A stretch of 64,000 nucleotides of DNA from Bacteroidales bacterium (GTDB taxonomy: Bacteria > Bacteroidota > Bacteroidia > Bacteroidales > Muribaculaceae). Each line of letters opens with the position of its first letter. Within the stretch, counting starts at the first letter, position 1. Of this stretch, positions 34,258-43,621 are shown one piece after another. The DNA is taken from the NCBI GenBank assembly GCA_020860515.1, contig JAJBUG010000053.1, positions 37,209-101,208 of the forward strand, read 5' to 3'. Below the pieces are notes generated by a model, which was given only the letters and a program-made list of their open reading frames with translations, was not told where the DNA came from and did not search any database. The translations under genes were made by a program, and so were the position numbers.

Positions 34258-37029
34258 TCATTGCCAATCAGAAGAGATAGTGCTGCTATTCGATGCCGAG
34301 GTACATCCTGCAAAGCAACCTTGGTAGGATCGTAAATCAGCCCACGACCAATTCCACCATTCGGGTAGAGCCGAGGTAATAGCTGAACACCCATTAAAGC
34401 AGTATTCGAGATGTAGCATTGTATCAAGACTGCTTTGGAACATATTTGATGGTACATATTGTAAGTTAGTACAGCCATCAAATGCGTATGCGCCATTCCA
34501 AATGCGACCGCAACCTGAGCAGAAGCCATCGTTAATTCGTTGAAGAGCTGTGCAACCGCTGAAAGTACGCAGTACTTGTGTGAGCCATCCTTTATTCTGA
34601 AGCCAATTAGCAGGAATCTCCGTGATATGGGTATTATCCATAAATAGAGAATCTATCGAGCTCATTGATGAGCAGCCATCAAACAATGTGGAGGGAATAG
34701 CTGCTATAGGGCTATCCAAGAAAGCAGCGTTGAAGATTGTGGCTTTAGAGCAGTTAGAAAATATGCCGTCCGGAAGGGTGGTCAGTTTAGGGCATTCGCG
34801 CAGAGCATAGCGGAAAGTTGTAGCCTCAGTGTTTTGAAACAATCCTGCCCCTAAAGTTTCGAGATTGGGGCAATTGTAAAACACACTGCCAAAGTCGCCA
34901 CCTTTGATGCCAGCAAACGCATAATCGCCCACTTCAGTAAGTGCTTGACATTCTGAGAAAGTTTGATGGAAGTTCGATGCATTGGTGCAACCTGAAAAGA
35001 AATTGGCTGGCACCTTTTGCAAAGCATCACAACCAAAGAAGGTGCGATCAAATGAGGTTGCGTTAGATGTCGAAGAGTACAAAGCACCTGGCAGTGTAAC
35101 TATCTGATCGCAATCCTCGAAACAACTTATGAAAAGAGCGTTTCCAGTTTGATTGCTAAAAAGCCCTGCCTTGATGTCGCTGATTGCAGAACCACTAAAG
35201 CAATAGTTGAAATATTTTGCGTCAGGGTGATATGAAAATATTCCTTCGGGCACGGTTTGTAGGGCTGTGCAGTTAGCAAAGCAATGATAGAATGGCACGG
35301 CCTTCCCTGCGTTACGTGCAAAAGTGTCTTCACTCAATGAACACAAAGAAGTACAGCCACGGAAAAGGCCTTGTACTGTTTCGGGATTATAGGTAATATA
35401 ATCGCCAGGCATACTGGAGAATGGGAGTAATGGGCCATCTACAGAATACATCATTTCCAAAGATGATGCATCTGCATTTAGAAATGTGAACCATGGGATA
35501 GAAGATGTGAGCGACCAAAGCTTTACCTGGTACTCTCCATTTGAGGAATATGTGTGGTTGCATCCTTCGGTAACAGCATATTTCCATACTGTGCGATTGC
35601 CATCGCCCCAATCTGCCAAATATCCATTGCCAGCAGTATCACCAGTAAATGGGTAGGTGAAGCTTCGGGCAGATGATGTAGCCTTAACTGTGAATAGCAT
35701 ATAATCACCTTTTTCATACAAGAAGTCGGAAGTGTAAACTTGACCCACTGCATCAGTGAACGTGATGCGATATGTGCCAGAGGTAATAGCATCAAAGTCG
35801 AGGCTTGTGGCTGGTATGTTTACTGTAGGAGAAGTGGTAAGTCCGCTTTCTATATAATTATATGTGTCGGAAACCTCGTTTCCATCAGCGTCCTTGATTC
35901 TTGTGAGGGATTCTACGTTGTAAGTTAAAGATGATTGGGAGGTATTGATTGAACCAACGAGATCATAGCCATCTTGGCTTACCGAGCAGTAATCCAATAT
36001 GTCAGCATTATCCCAATCAGTAATATCTGGCTCTACCACTAATGAGTTGTATCCAATCTTAAGGTTAAAGTCGTAGGCCCTGCCCTTCACGAAGGTCATC
36101 GAATAGGTGGAAGAGAGATTGTTGTTGACAACCGAACCATCAGGAGTAGTGATTTTGCTTACTACAGAAATGGTTACGGTGGATCCTTCGGTGATTTCTT
36201 TATCGTGAGAAATGTGAGGTATTATCATCAGATGAGCATTCTCTTTTGTGAGAGAAGTCTTTTCTGGAGGAATCGTAGTGGTTTTAAAGCTCGAAGCCGA
36301 CGATGTGAAAGAAAAAGCACCAATTGTGCGGTTGCTCCACTTACCGGTATAGAGGTCGAGGGTGCCAGCTGTAGTGAAATTGTCACTTGCAGCTACTGAA
36401 AAGGTCACAGACACCAATTCCAATGAGCCTTCATAACCATCCTGAAAGGCCGATTGTGCGCTATAACTAATCTTTGTAAGGGCATGGCGAAATCTGAGTG
36501 GCACTGGACCTTGTGCTTTGGTGCGGTCAAGCGATGAGGCATAAAGCAGATCAACAGCTGCACCTTTACCTGTTGGTGCTTGGAATTTCAAATAGGGGTG
36601 ACCTGTTTCGCTTGATCCTACCATTGATGTAATGCCATAAGTATTGGAATTTCCAGCAGAGGCAGTGTAAGGGGCATAAGCAAAGAAACTGGCTGGGTCA
36701 TCGTCAGGCCATAGTTTGAGGGGTGTATATACCCAGCCTTCATCTTGGTCATAGGTCACTTGCTGGTTATACATAAATGTGGGAGCAATGGCATTGTTGC
36801 CAAAAGCATTGCCATCGTCGTAATATCCAAATACTCCTACGCCGTAAGATGAAGTTCGCAGCGAGGCAGTGGTTTCTACCGTGGCGCGTGATCCATCGCC
36901 ATCGGTAAATGATACAGTGTTGGTGTTGACTTGTCCGACGGTATCAAAATCGTCCAAATCCGAGCAGCCCACCATTGATAAGGTGAGCATCGGGACGGTT
37001 AAGCCCCATAGTAGTTTCATTAATGACAT
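34258..37029 (-). CDS. Fimbrillin-like lipoprotein with BspA-like repeats (intact paralogue)
   Basis: The protein has 923 residues from 37029, or 920 from the Met at 37020. A lipoprotein signal ends Met-Val-Gly-Cys. The fimbrillin body includes MYNQQVTYDQDEGW and FFAYAPYTAS, as in the neighbour gene. A PKD-like linker (NGYLADWGDGNRTVW) follows, then repeats of about 24 residues with Cys-Phe and Leu-Pro cores (about 560-880). The end CFAGCTSASNSSTISSDWQ resembles the cassette ends. Its repeat half is clearly more diverged than A, B and C and lacks the 70-bp repeat, so it is probably outside the switching system. It is likely a surface-exposed adhesin or minor fimbrial tip protein. Confidence 0.82.
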   Translation of the reverse strand: MSLMKLLWGLTVPMLTLSMVGCSDLDDFDTVGQVNTNTVSFTDGDGSRATVETTASLRTSSYGVGVFGYYDDGNAFGNNAIAPTFMYNQQVTYDQDEGWVYTPLKLWPDDDPASFFAYAPYTASAGNSNTYGITSMVGSSETGHPYLKFQAPTGKGAAVDLLYASSLDRTKAQGPVPLRFRHALTKISYSAQSAFQDGYEGSLELVSVTFSVAASDNFTTAGTLDLYTGKWSNRTIGAFSFTSSASSFKTTTIPPEKTSLTKENAHLMIIPHISHDKEITEGSTVTISVVSKITTPDGSVVNNNLSSTYSMTFVKGRAYDFNLKIGYNSLVVEPDITDWDNADILDYCSVSQDGYDLVGSINTSQSSLTYNVESLTRIKDADGNEVSDTYNYIESGLTTSPTVNIPATSLDFDAITSGTYRITFTDAVGQVYTSDFLYEKGDYMLFTVKATSSARSFTYPFTGDTAGNGYLADWGDGNRTVWKYAVTEGCNHTYSSNGEYQVKLWSLTSSIPWFTFLNADASSLEMMYSVDGPLLPFSSMPGDYITYNPETVQGLFRGCTSLCSLSEDTFARNAGKAVPFYHCFANCTALQTVPEGIFSYHPDAKYFNYCFSGSAISDIKAGLFSNQTGNALFISCFEDCDQIVTLPGALYSSTSNATSFDRTFFGCDALQKVPANFFSGCTNASNFHQTFSECQALTEVGDYAFAGIKGGDFGSVFYNCPNLETLGAGLFQNTEATTFRYALRECPKLTTLPDGIFSNCSKATIFNAAFLDSPIAAIPSTLFDGCSSMSSIDSLFMDNTHITEIPANWLQNKGWLTQVLRTFSGCTALQRINDGFCSGCGRIWNGAYAFDGCTNLQYVPSNMFQSSLDTMLHLEYCFNGCSAITSALPEWWNWSWADLRSYQGCFAGCTSASNSSTISSDWQ

Positions 37030-37349
37030 ACGGATGAAACATTTTTTGAATTTTGGTTTATTGGTTATGTTACTGGAAATCCCTGGTCAAAGGGTTTCGG
37101 ATTAAATAGAAGGTGCATTTTTCGTATCTCTGAGCATAAACCCATCGACATTGCAAAATTACTACTTTTCTCACATCCCACCAAGCGTCTATTAGGACTG
37201 ATTAAGGAATTATTAAGGACTGATTGCGGTCAATTGAGAAATCCTATTGGAGTAGGAATATAAATTTACTAATTTTGTTCAATTATTATTTTTCATTGAT
37301 TTCATACCTATTAAAAACAGGCACCGCTGAGAAGCAGTGCCTGTTGTGA
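37030..37349. other. Intergenic region between fimbrillin paralogue and second integrase
   Basis: It holds an AT-rich leader upstream of 37029, with no clear TAnnTTTG box, and the terminator of the second integrase gene (37316-37345). Nothing else was recognised. Confidence 0.5.
37316..37345 (-). terminator. Terminator of the second integrase gene
   Basis: AACAGGCACCGCT and AGCAGTGCCTGTT form a long stem with a GAGA loop and one mismatch; on the minus strand a run of T follows. It lies 5 bp after the integrase stop. Confidence 0.8.
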
Positions 37350-38524
37350 TTATTTCTTCTTGTTGAACACCCAATCTAGAACTTTGCGATTGGCCTTATC
37401 TACTTCGGTGCGGTCATAGTCAAGGTATATCTCAGTCATGCGATTACCCATGTCGTGGCCCAAAGCCTGAGCTATTACATCCTTGCTTATGCCGATTGAC
37501 CGAGCTATGGTGGCCCATGAGTGACGCATGGTGTATGTGGTCAACTCTGAGAGGTGAAGCTCTTTCTTGATAGCTTCCAAGCCACGGCGCAACTGACGGT
37601 AGTAGGTGCGGTAGCAAGTGTGTTTATCCAGTATGTAAAGCAGATGCTGTTCGCCTTTGAGATTTTCTATGTAAGCCATTGCTTCGGGCTCAACCTTTAT
37701 GCTATAAGGCTTGTGTGTTTTTGCTCTTGATAATCCACACGACCCTCTGCAATCTCTTTGAGGTTGCACATGTCACCAATATTGATGCCGGCCAGGCAGA
37801 ACATGAGCATCATTGCATCTCGCCACTTGCATAGATGGTCGGGGAGTTTTGCGTGGGCCAGTTTGCGGATTGTCTCAACTGGCACAGCCTTCTTTTTGAT
37901 GGGTGATTTAGGTATGCTGTATCTGCGGAAAGGATAGTTAGTGGTCAGTTCGCAGTCGATGGCATAGTTGATCACAGCGCGGATGTTGCGCAGATGGATT
38001 GACAGAGTGTTGGCTGCCAAATGCGAGTATCGGACACAGAAGTTGTCAAGCCACATCTTATTGATGTCATCGAGCCGTGCTTCTGAAGGTTGGCAGAAAT
38101 CTTCCACTTTTTGCAGAGTGGAGAGATATAGTTCCTGGCTGCGCTTGTTTTTTGTGGCAGCAACTTTAGGGAAAAGACCATGGAGTGTCGGCTGACTGGC
38201 TTTCTTGACCTCGGCCACTTTGGAATCTGGATCCGTCAAAAGAGTTTTCAGCTCTTTATTCGATAGGCTTTCAAATTGGCCCTCTTCTTTGAGTTGAATA
38301 ATTCGGTTGATGGTTTGTGCAAGGATGGTTGCCAGCACAGCGTTCTTCTGCTTTGCTCCAGGACCCACACACTGGCGAGCATTAGCATCCCAACCAGTAT
38401 CTTTGTCTGCATAGACTCCCGTTGATAGATAGAGGTCTCTTCCATTGCCTATAGCAATGACGATGGGATAGGTGCCATCGCTGATCGGACGGCGAAGATT
38501 GAGTTTTAAGAATGGGTTAGCCAT
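37350..38524 (-). pseudogene. Tyrosine recombinase, frameshifted (second integrase)
   Basis: The natural start is the ATG at 38524 (Met-Ala-Asn-Pro-Phe-Leu-Lys). An earlier frame from 38635 translates the direct repeats and is rejected. The reading frame breaks at about 37724-37735. The first part ends Gly-Arg-Val-Asp-Tyr then goes wrong and stops at 37697; the catalytic part resumes as RAKTHKPYSIKVEPEAM in another frame and runs to 37350. The first integrase has the same region unbroken (GRVEYRRAKTGKPYSIKV). The catalytic TYTMRHSWAT and GHDMGNRMTEIYLDYDR are present after the break. Both integrases have Asn where the first catalytic Arg would be. A one-base loss, real or from sequencing, explains the break. 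The total would be about 390 residues. Confidence 0.82.
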
Positions 38525-38589
38525 AAGTTTGAATGTGTTTTTCGGTGAAAATCGAATCTTGACTTGGTGCGAATCTCCATGCGAACCCT

Positions 38590-38654
38590 GAAAATTTACC
38601 GAAAATTTACCGATTTCATTGAAGAAGTCGGCCATTTGACCGAAAATTTACCGA
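38590..38654. repeat. Direct repeats GAAAATTTACC(GA) upstream of the second integrase
   Basis: Copies at 38590-38600, 38601-38613 (tandem) and 38642-38654. Repeats of this size next to an integrase gene are typical of arm-type binding sites of tyrosine recombinases or of the element terminus; not proven. Confidence 0.6.
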
Positions 38655-38812
38655 ATTTTTTACGAAGGCTTTATGATTTTTACCAAGCATTTTATCTCTA
38701 TTGGCACCTTTCTTATCAGCTTTTACGCTTGACTTTACCTCCTCCAACCGTTACAGATTGATTGTTCTAAGTGGTTGATAATAAGCAAGTCGTTGCATTT
38801 ATGGCAAATAAA

Positions 38813-38842
38813 AAAAAGGCATAGAGGAATCCAGACCTTTTT
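38813..38842 (-). terminator. Minus-strand terminator after the tRNA-like sequence
   Basis: AAAAAGG (38813-38819) pairs with CCTTTTT (38836-38842); on the minus strand more T follow. Terminators of this kind often follow tRNA genes in Bacteroidota. Confidence 0.6.
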
Positions 38843-38864
38843 GCCGCTTGAGCTTGTCGGGGTT

Positions 38865-38919
38865 ACTAGACTCGAACTAGCAACCTCACGTCTTATGGAC
38901 GTGGAGACAGTTACGCTCC
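38865..38919 (-). other. tRNA-like 3' part (T-arm, anticodon-like and D-arm-like hairpins), possible att site
   Basis: On the minus strand a 5-bp T-stem encloses TTCGAGT (38881-38865). A hairpin CACGT/ACGTG with a 7-nt loop (38903-38887) and a GGAG/CTCC hairpin (38919-38903) lie 5' of it; the two share one base. The 3' acceptor half would be AACCCCG, but no matching 5' half is found upstream, the loop lacks U33 and the D-loop lacks GG. It may be a degraded tRNA, an att remnant, or an unknown small RNA. The second integrase gene lies just downstream in the same direction, the usual layout of an element inserted at a tRNA 3' end. Confidence 0.35.
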
Positions 38920-39145
38920 TCTCTTGTCTTTAGGGTTGATTGAAGTTTCCGACGCTTCTCAACAACAAGCGAAGACATAACGTCTCTTAATAACAATGTC
39001 ACGTATTGGCTTTCACCAATAACTTTGCAAAATTAATAATAATTCTCTAACCGAAGGTCATTTCCTTGTATAATTAACTTATTTTTGCAATTTTTTATTC
39101 CCAACGCAGAAAGTATTTTTGAAAAAACGTGTGGAGAAATTTTAA

Positions 39146-39177
39146 TTTGTACAGGTCGGAATTATTATGTAACTTTG
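39146..39177 (+). promoter_or_regulatory. Promoter of ftsE-dacB
   Basis: TTTG (39146-39149), exactly 20 bp, TAACTTTG (39170-39177). The leader to the ATG is about 55 nt. Confidence 0.85.
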
Positions 39178-39236
39178 TGGTCCTATTTTATGGCTTAAAC
39201 AAGCCATGCTTTGTTAATTAAAAACTGGCCAAGGAT

Positions 39237-39905
39237 ATGCAGCCAATTATCGAGTATGACCACGTGGAACTGAGGCGGCAGGAGCTGACCGTGCTCAAGG
39301 ACGTAAACTTCACCATCGATCCTGGTGAATTTGTGTTTCTTATAGGCAAAGTGGGCTCAGGCAAAAGCACGCTGCTGAAATCGCTTTACGCCGATGCCCC
39401 TATCTCAGAGGGCGAGGCGCGCGTGCTCGACTACGACCTTGCTCATATTAAGCGCAAGCAAATTCCATATCTCAGGCGCAATATCGGATTCGTGTTTCAA
39501 GACTTCCAATTGCTCAGCGACCGCAATGTATTCTCAAACCTCGAATTCGTGCTTCAGGCTACAGGCTGGAAATCACGCACCGAACGTGAAGAACGCATTG
39601 AGCAGGTGCTAAAGGCAGTAGGCATGGAAAAGAAGTATTACAAAATGCCTCACGAACTTTCGGGAGGCGAGCAGCAACGCATTGCCATTGCCCGCGCTCT
39701 GCTCAACAAGCCCCAGCTTATCCTGGCTGACGAGCCTACTGGCAATCTCGACCCTGAGACTGGCGACAACATCATGACGCGCCTCTACAACATCGCCCAA
39801 GCAGGCACCACTGTGATCATTGCCACACATAACCATAGCTTTATTGAACGCTACCCTGCCACAGTGCTTCTTTGCAACAAAAAGCAACTAAGCATGCAGA
39901 TCTAA
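39237..39905 (+). CDS. ftsE: Cell-division ATP-binding protein FtsE
   Basis: The protein has 222 residues, a complete ABC ATPase: Walker [10 protein letters not shown] (note Lys-Val in place of the common Pro-Ser), Q-loop in FVFQDFQLL, signature LSGGEQQ, Walker [13 protein letters not shown] and the switch His. FtsE with FtsX at the divisome controls peptidoglycan hydrolases. FtsX is not next to it here; a PBP4-type gene follows after 6 bp. Other small ABC ATPases (LolD type) are similar; the size and the motif set favour FtsE. Confidence 0.85.
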   Translation: MQPIIEYDHVELRRQELTVLKDVNFTIDPGEFVFLIGKVGSGKSTLLKSLYADAPISEGEARVLDYDLAHIKRKQIPYLRRNIGFVFQDFQLLSDRNVFSNLEFVLQATGWKSRTEREERIEQVLKAVGMEKKYYKMPHELSGGEQQRIAIARALLNKPQLILADEPTGNLDPETGDNIMTRLYNIAQAGTTVIIATHNHSFIERYPATVLLCNKKQLSMQI

Positions 39906-39911
39906 TGAATA

Positions 39912-41270
39912 ATGAATATACAAATAATGAATAATCTTCGACTTTCTTTTCTCTCTTTTGTTCTCCTTTTGGCTGTAGTCGTAGCCAAGGCGCAAGTCAC
40001 CTTGGGCTTTGACGGAGAAAGCGCTGCCAGCGTCGGCATAATTGTAAAGGATTTGAAATCAGGCAATATAGTAGCCCAAAACGACGCTCAGCGCGCCCTG
40101 CTCCCTGCCAGCATAATGAAATCGGTAACATGTGCCACTGCCCTTACTGCCCTCGGCGAGGACTTCAGATTTTCCACCCCAGTGTATCTTTATGGCAGCC
40201 AAGATGGCAGCACTTGGAATGGCAACCTTATCATCGAGAGCGTAGGCGACCCCACAATCGACAGCGAACTTTTCAAAGATGATGTGACACCTCTGCATCG
40301 CTCGATAATCCAAGGACTTAAGGACTTAGGGATAACCAAGATTACAGGCCGAATCATCATCTCACAGCCAATGACCGACCAAGGCTGCAATCCGCATTGG
40401 GAAATCGAAGACACCCCATACGCCTACGGTGCTGGCCTCTACGGATTCAACTTCCAAGACAATTATTATAAGCTATGGCCCGCTACGGGCAAGACCGCTC
40501 CCTATGTGCCCGACCTCCATCTCTCAGTAATCCAGCAAAAGAGCGGCACCGATATGGCGCAGGGCATCAACTCTAACAATCTTACAATCTTTACTGCCGA
40601 ACCAACCAACCCGAAACTGATGGTAAAGGTGTCGATGGACGATCCTGCCTTGGTTTATGAATCTTGGCTCAAAGCAAGACTAAAAGACGCAGGCATTGCC
40701 CTTGAGGGAAATGAGACCAGCGATGAAAGCCAGCGAGCCTTGGTATGCGATTACAAATCGCCAGTAATCACTGACATCTTGACCCAAATGATGCACGAGA
40801 GCCATAACCTGTATGCTGAGGGGATGCTCCGCGCAATTGCGCCCAATGACACTCGCGAAGGAGCCTTAAAAGCCGAAGCTCGCACCCTTAAGGGTATTGG
40901 GGCACCCACTACTAACAACCGAATTAGCGATGGCAGCGGCTTGGCCCGAGCCAACCGCATCCAGCCAAAGTTTGTGTCGAGTGTGCTTGAACAAATGGCC
41001 AAGACAGATCATGCGAGTGCTTATGCCGCTACCTTTCCAAAAGTCGGTTGCGACGGCACTGTAAAAAATCTTTTAGCCAAAACGAGCCTCAAGGGCAAAT
41101 TGGCTTTAAAAAGTGGCAGCATGGGTGGCGTGCAGTGCTATGCGGGATACAAACTCGATGACAATGGACGCCCCACCCACACGGTGGTAATAATGGTTAA
41201 CAGTTTCTTCTGTCCTCGCGCCGAACTGCGCGGCTGCATCGAAAAATTCTTACTTGACACATTCAAATAA
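39912..41270 (+). CDS. dacB: D-alanyl-D-alanine carboxypeptidase/endopeptidase PBP4 (family S13)
   Basis: The protein has 452 residues with a signal peptide (about 1-27; Met at 39927 is an alternative start). The active-site triad motifs are Ser67-Ile-Met-Lys70, Ser-His-Asn (MHESHNLYAEG) and Lys-Ser-Gly in LALKSGSMGG. It trims or cleaves peptidoglycan peptides in the periplasm. It follows ftsE by 6 bp and overlaps nothing; the next gene starts 2 bp after its stop, so the three form an operon. Confidence 0.9.
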   Translation: MNIQIMNNLRLSFLSFVLLLAVVVAKAQVTLGFDGESAASVGIIVKDLKSGNIVAQNDAQRALLPASIMKSVTCATALTALGEDFRFSTPVYLYGSQDGSTWNGNLIIESVGDPTIDSELFKDDVTPLHRSIIQGLKDLGITKITGRIIISQPMTDQGCNPHWEIEDTPYAYGAGLYGFNFQDNYYKLWPATGKTAPYVPDLHLSVIQQKSGTDMAQGINSNNLTIFTAEPTNPKLMVKVSMDDPALVYESWLKARLKDAGIALEGNETSDESQRALVCDYKSPVITDILTQMMHESHNLYAEGMLRAIAPNDTREGALKAEARTLKGIGAPTTNNRISDGSGLARANRIQPKFVSSVLEQMAKTDHASAYAATFPKVGCDGTVKNLLAKTSLKGKLALKSGSMGGVQCYAGYKLDDNGRPTHTVVIMVNSFFCPRAELRGCIEKFLLDTFK

Positions 41271-41272
41271 CT

Positions 41273-41854
41273 ATGATAGAGAATCTACAGCAATTGCTTG
41301 ACCTCAACCTGGAGGTAGAAGGTTGCATACGCATACTTATAGCTCGCGAATCCGATGTAGCTGAGGATTTGCTTCGCCACAAAATCACCCAAATGCAAAC
41401 ACTCTGTGGGACTGCGGCTCCAACCGAGGCCTTGCCTGAGCCAGAACCTCAAACCAATATTGAGCCTGCGCAACTTCCTGAGCCCGAAGTGGAAGAGAAG
41501 CCAGAACCACTACCCGAACCCAAGGTTGAGCCAGAACCATTACCGGAGCCTGAGCCTTTGCCAGTGGCAGTGCCCACTCCTGAAGTGCCGCGACTTGAAA
41601 CTGTGATTGCCCAAAAAGAATCACAAAATTTTGCCAAGGCATTCACTATTAACGACCGTTACCGCTTCACTCGTGAGCTTTTCAATGGCGACAAAGAAAG
41701 CTTTGATATGGCAATCAGGCGCCTTGAGGCTATGGAAAGCCTAAGTGATGCTTACGACTACTTCCTCAACGAGCTCAATTGGGATGTAGACCAACCCGAA
41801 GTTGCCGATTTCCTGGCCATTGTAGCCAACCATTTCAACAATTCCACAAATTAA
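41273..41854 (+). CDS. Hypothetical protein with Pro-Glu-Leu-rich linker
   Basis: The protein has 193 residues. A helical N-terminal domain (1-45) and a conserved-looking C-terminal helical domain (about 120-193, AFTINDRYRFTRELFNGD) are joined by a linker of Pro-Glu-Pro and Leu-Pro-Glu-Pro repeats. There is no signal peptide. The C-terminal pattern NDRYRF...LFNG is common in Bacteroidota proteins of unknown role. It is part of the ftsE-dacB operon, which hints at a link with cell envelope or division. Confidence 0.7.
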   Translation: MIENLQQLLDLNLEVEGCIRILIARESDVAEDLLRHKITQMQTLCGTAAPTEALPEPEPQTNIEPAQLPEPEVEEKPEPLPEPKVEPEPLPEPEPLPVAVPTPEVPRLETVIAQKESQNFAKAFTINDRYRFTRELFNGDKESFDMAIRRLEAMESLSDAYDYFLNELNWDVDQPEVADFLAIVANHFNNSTN

Positions 41855-41861
41855 CCCTCCC

Positions 41862-41902
41862 TATTTCGTATTTCGTATTTCGTATTTAGTATTTTGTATT
41901 TA
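41862..41902. repeat. 7-bp tandem repeat (TATTTCG type)
   Basis: Six degenerate copies of TATTTCG (last ones TATTTAG, TATTTTG) fill the gap before rsmI. Confidence 0.7.
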
Positions 41903-41907
41903 ATAAA

Positions 41908-42621
41908 GTGAGCGGAAAACTTTACATAGTGCCAACCCCAGTGGGTAATATGGGCGATATGACTCCACGAGCCGTGGAGGTGTTGCAAAGCGTGAGTCAA
42001 ATCTTTGCCGAGGACACTCGCACCAGCGCTGTGCTGATGCAGCGATTTGGCATCACAACTCCAATGGCAAGTCATCATAAATTTAACGAACATGACACCG
42101 CCGCTCCCATAATCGACCGCATCGAGGCTGGCGAGGACATAGCCCTAATCAGTGATGCTGGCACCCCTGGCATCAGCGACCCCGGATTTCTGCTGGCGCG
42201 TGAATGTCGCCGACGCGACATCCCAGTGGAAACCTTGCCTGGTCCTACTGCCTTCGTGCCAGCCTTGGTCAACAGTGGGTTGCCGTGCGACAAATTCGTA
42301 TTTGAGGGTTTCCTGCCTCCTAAGAAAGGTCGCAACACGCGCCTCCAAATCCTTGCCGATGACCCACGCACCTTTGTACTGTATGAATCTCCCCTTAGAT
42401 TAGTGAAAACTCTTGAGCAACTAATCGAAGTCTGCGGCCCTGACCGCGAAGCTGCAGTGAGCCGCGAGATTTCAAAAATGCACGACACTACCCATCGCGG
42501 CACTTTGCAGCAATTATTTAATTACTTCAGCCAAAACCAACCTAAAGGTGAAATTGTTATTGTGGTTGGAGGCAAAAGCGACACAGCGCCGAAAGTCCAC
42601 CAGAACAAATACAAGACGTGA
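41908..42621 (+). CDS. rsmI: 16S rRNA (cytidine-1402-2'-O)-methyltransferase RsmI
   Basis: The protein has 237 residues from a GTG start (Ser-Gly-Lys-Leu-Tyr-Ile-Val-Pro-Thr-Pro). Motifs of the tetrapyrrole-methylase fold are clear: VPTPVGNMGDMT, Ala-Glu-Asp-Thr-Arg, ISDAGTPGISDPG and LPGPTAFVPALVNSGLP. The enzyme methylates the ribose of C1402 in 16S rRNA using SAM. Confidence 0.93.
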   Translation: MSGKLYIVPTPVGNMGDMTPRAVEVLQSVSQIFAEDTRTSAVLMQRFGITTPMASHHKFNEHDTAAPIIDRIEAGEDIALISDAGTPGISDPGFLLARECRRRDIPVETLPGPTAFVPALVNSGLPCDKFVFEGFLPPKKGRNTRLQILADDPRTFVLYESPLRLVKTLEQLIEVCGPDREAAVSREISKMHDTTHRGTLQQLFNYFSQNQPKGEIVIVVGGKSDTAPKVHQNKYKT

Positions 42622-42704
42622 AATACAAAAATACGAGGTACGAAGTACAAAATACAATTGCCAATACAATATCGTTTCACTAAACTATTTATATTATGTA
42701 CGCT

Positions 42705-43577
42705 ATGAAGAAATCTCTTATCTACCTGGCTGTTGCAGCTTGCTTGGCTGGTTGCACTAACAACAAGGACAAAGAGGAGGCCGAAAACGCCAAAGCACTC
42801 GCTGCAGCTACCCACGAAGAGCTGGTACAAGCTATTCAAGAACGCGACCAATTGCTTGATGTCATGAACGACATCATCAACACCACCAACGACATTAAGA
42901 GTGCCGAAGGCATTGTAGCCATTAACGCCACCGGAGGCGAAGGCGGACCTTCGCAAGCTCAAGTAAAGAGCGACCTGGAAGCAATCAAGGCTACCTTGGC
43001 CGAACGCCAAAAGCGTCTGCAAGAGCTGGAAGCTTCTGTGAAGAACTCAAAATCCAACAATAGCAAGCTTCTGGCTACCATTGAGAGTCTTAAGACTCAA
43101 ATCGCCAACCAGACTGCCGAAATCGAACAGCTGCAAAGCCAACTGGCCACGGCAAATCAGACTATCGCAAATTTGGGCGCTCAGGTTGACACTCTCACCA
43201 CCAATGTGCAGCAAGTGACTGGCGAACGCGATCAAGCCATGGCCGAGGCTACTCGTCAGGAAGACCTGGCTAATGCCTGCTATTTCGCTATTGGCAGCAA
43301 GAAAGAACTTAAGGAGCACAATATCATCGAGGGCGGTGGCTTCCTGCGCAAGAGCAAGATTCTGCCCAGCGACTTTGACAAGAGCTTCTTTACACAAGCC
43401 GACAAGCGCACGCTAACCTCAATTCCACTTCACTCCACCAAGGCCAAGATTATTACCAATGCTCAGCACAAGGACAGCTATGTGATTGAGGACGAAAACG
43501 GACAGAAAGTACTTAAGATTACAAATCCTGCTCAGTTCTGGGCAACCAGCAACTACGTAGTAATCCAAATCGACTAA
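42705..43577 (+). CDS. Coiled-coil lipoprotein, unknown function
   Basis: About 290 residues from the Met at 42705; Met at 42696 is the alternative. The lipobox Cys follows Leu-Ala-Gly. A long coiled coil spans about 25-185 with heptads of Gln, Leu and Ala. A C-terminal globular part of about 100 residues starts ACYFAIGSKKELKEHNIIEGGG, a motif seen in many Bacteroidota lipoproteins of unknown role. It stands alone after rsmI, with degenerate 7-bp repeats in front of it. Confidence 0.78.
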   Translation: MKKSLIYLAVAACLAGCTNNKDKEEAENAKALAAATHEELVQAIQERDQLLDVMNDIINTTNDIKSAEGIVAINATGGEGGPSQAQVKSDLEAIKATLAERQKRLQELEASVKNSKSNNSKLLATIESLKTQIANQTAEIEQLQSQLATANQTIANLGAQVDTLTTNVQQVTGERDQAMAEATRQEDLANACYFAIGSKKELKEHNIIEGGGFLRKSKILPSDFDKSFFTQADKRTLTSIPLHSTKAKIITNAQHKDSYVIEDENGQKVLKITNPAQFWATSNYVVIQID

Positions 43578-43621
43578 TGTATTAAAATCCTCTAAATAGG
43601 AGGGAAGATCATAATTGATTT

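Larger units (their letters stand above)
38525..39145. other. Long intergenic region at the probable right end of the mobile region
   Basis: It holds direct repeats at 38590-38654, a minus-strand terminator at 38813-38842, and a tRNA-like sequence at 38865-38919. The part 38920-39145 has no gene, only AT-rich sequence. Confidence 0.5.

Noticed and set aside
38525..38635. N-terminal extension of the second integrase (frame from 38635)
   Set aside because: It translates the direct repeats and lacks similarity to the family; ATG 38524 gives the usual Met-Ala-Asn-Pro-Phe-Leu-Lys start.
38845..39000. A complete tRNA or tmRNA gene
   Set aside because: The T-arm is good, but no 5' acceptor partner for AACCCCG, no GG in the D-loop and no U33 are found; no tmRNA tag-reading frame is seen either.
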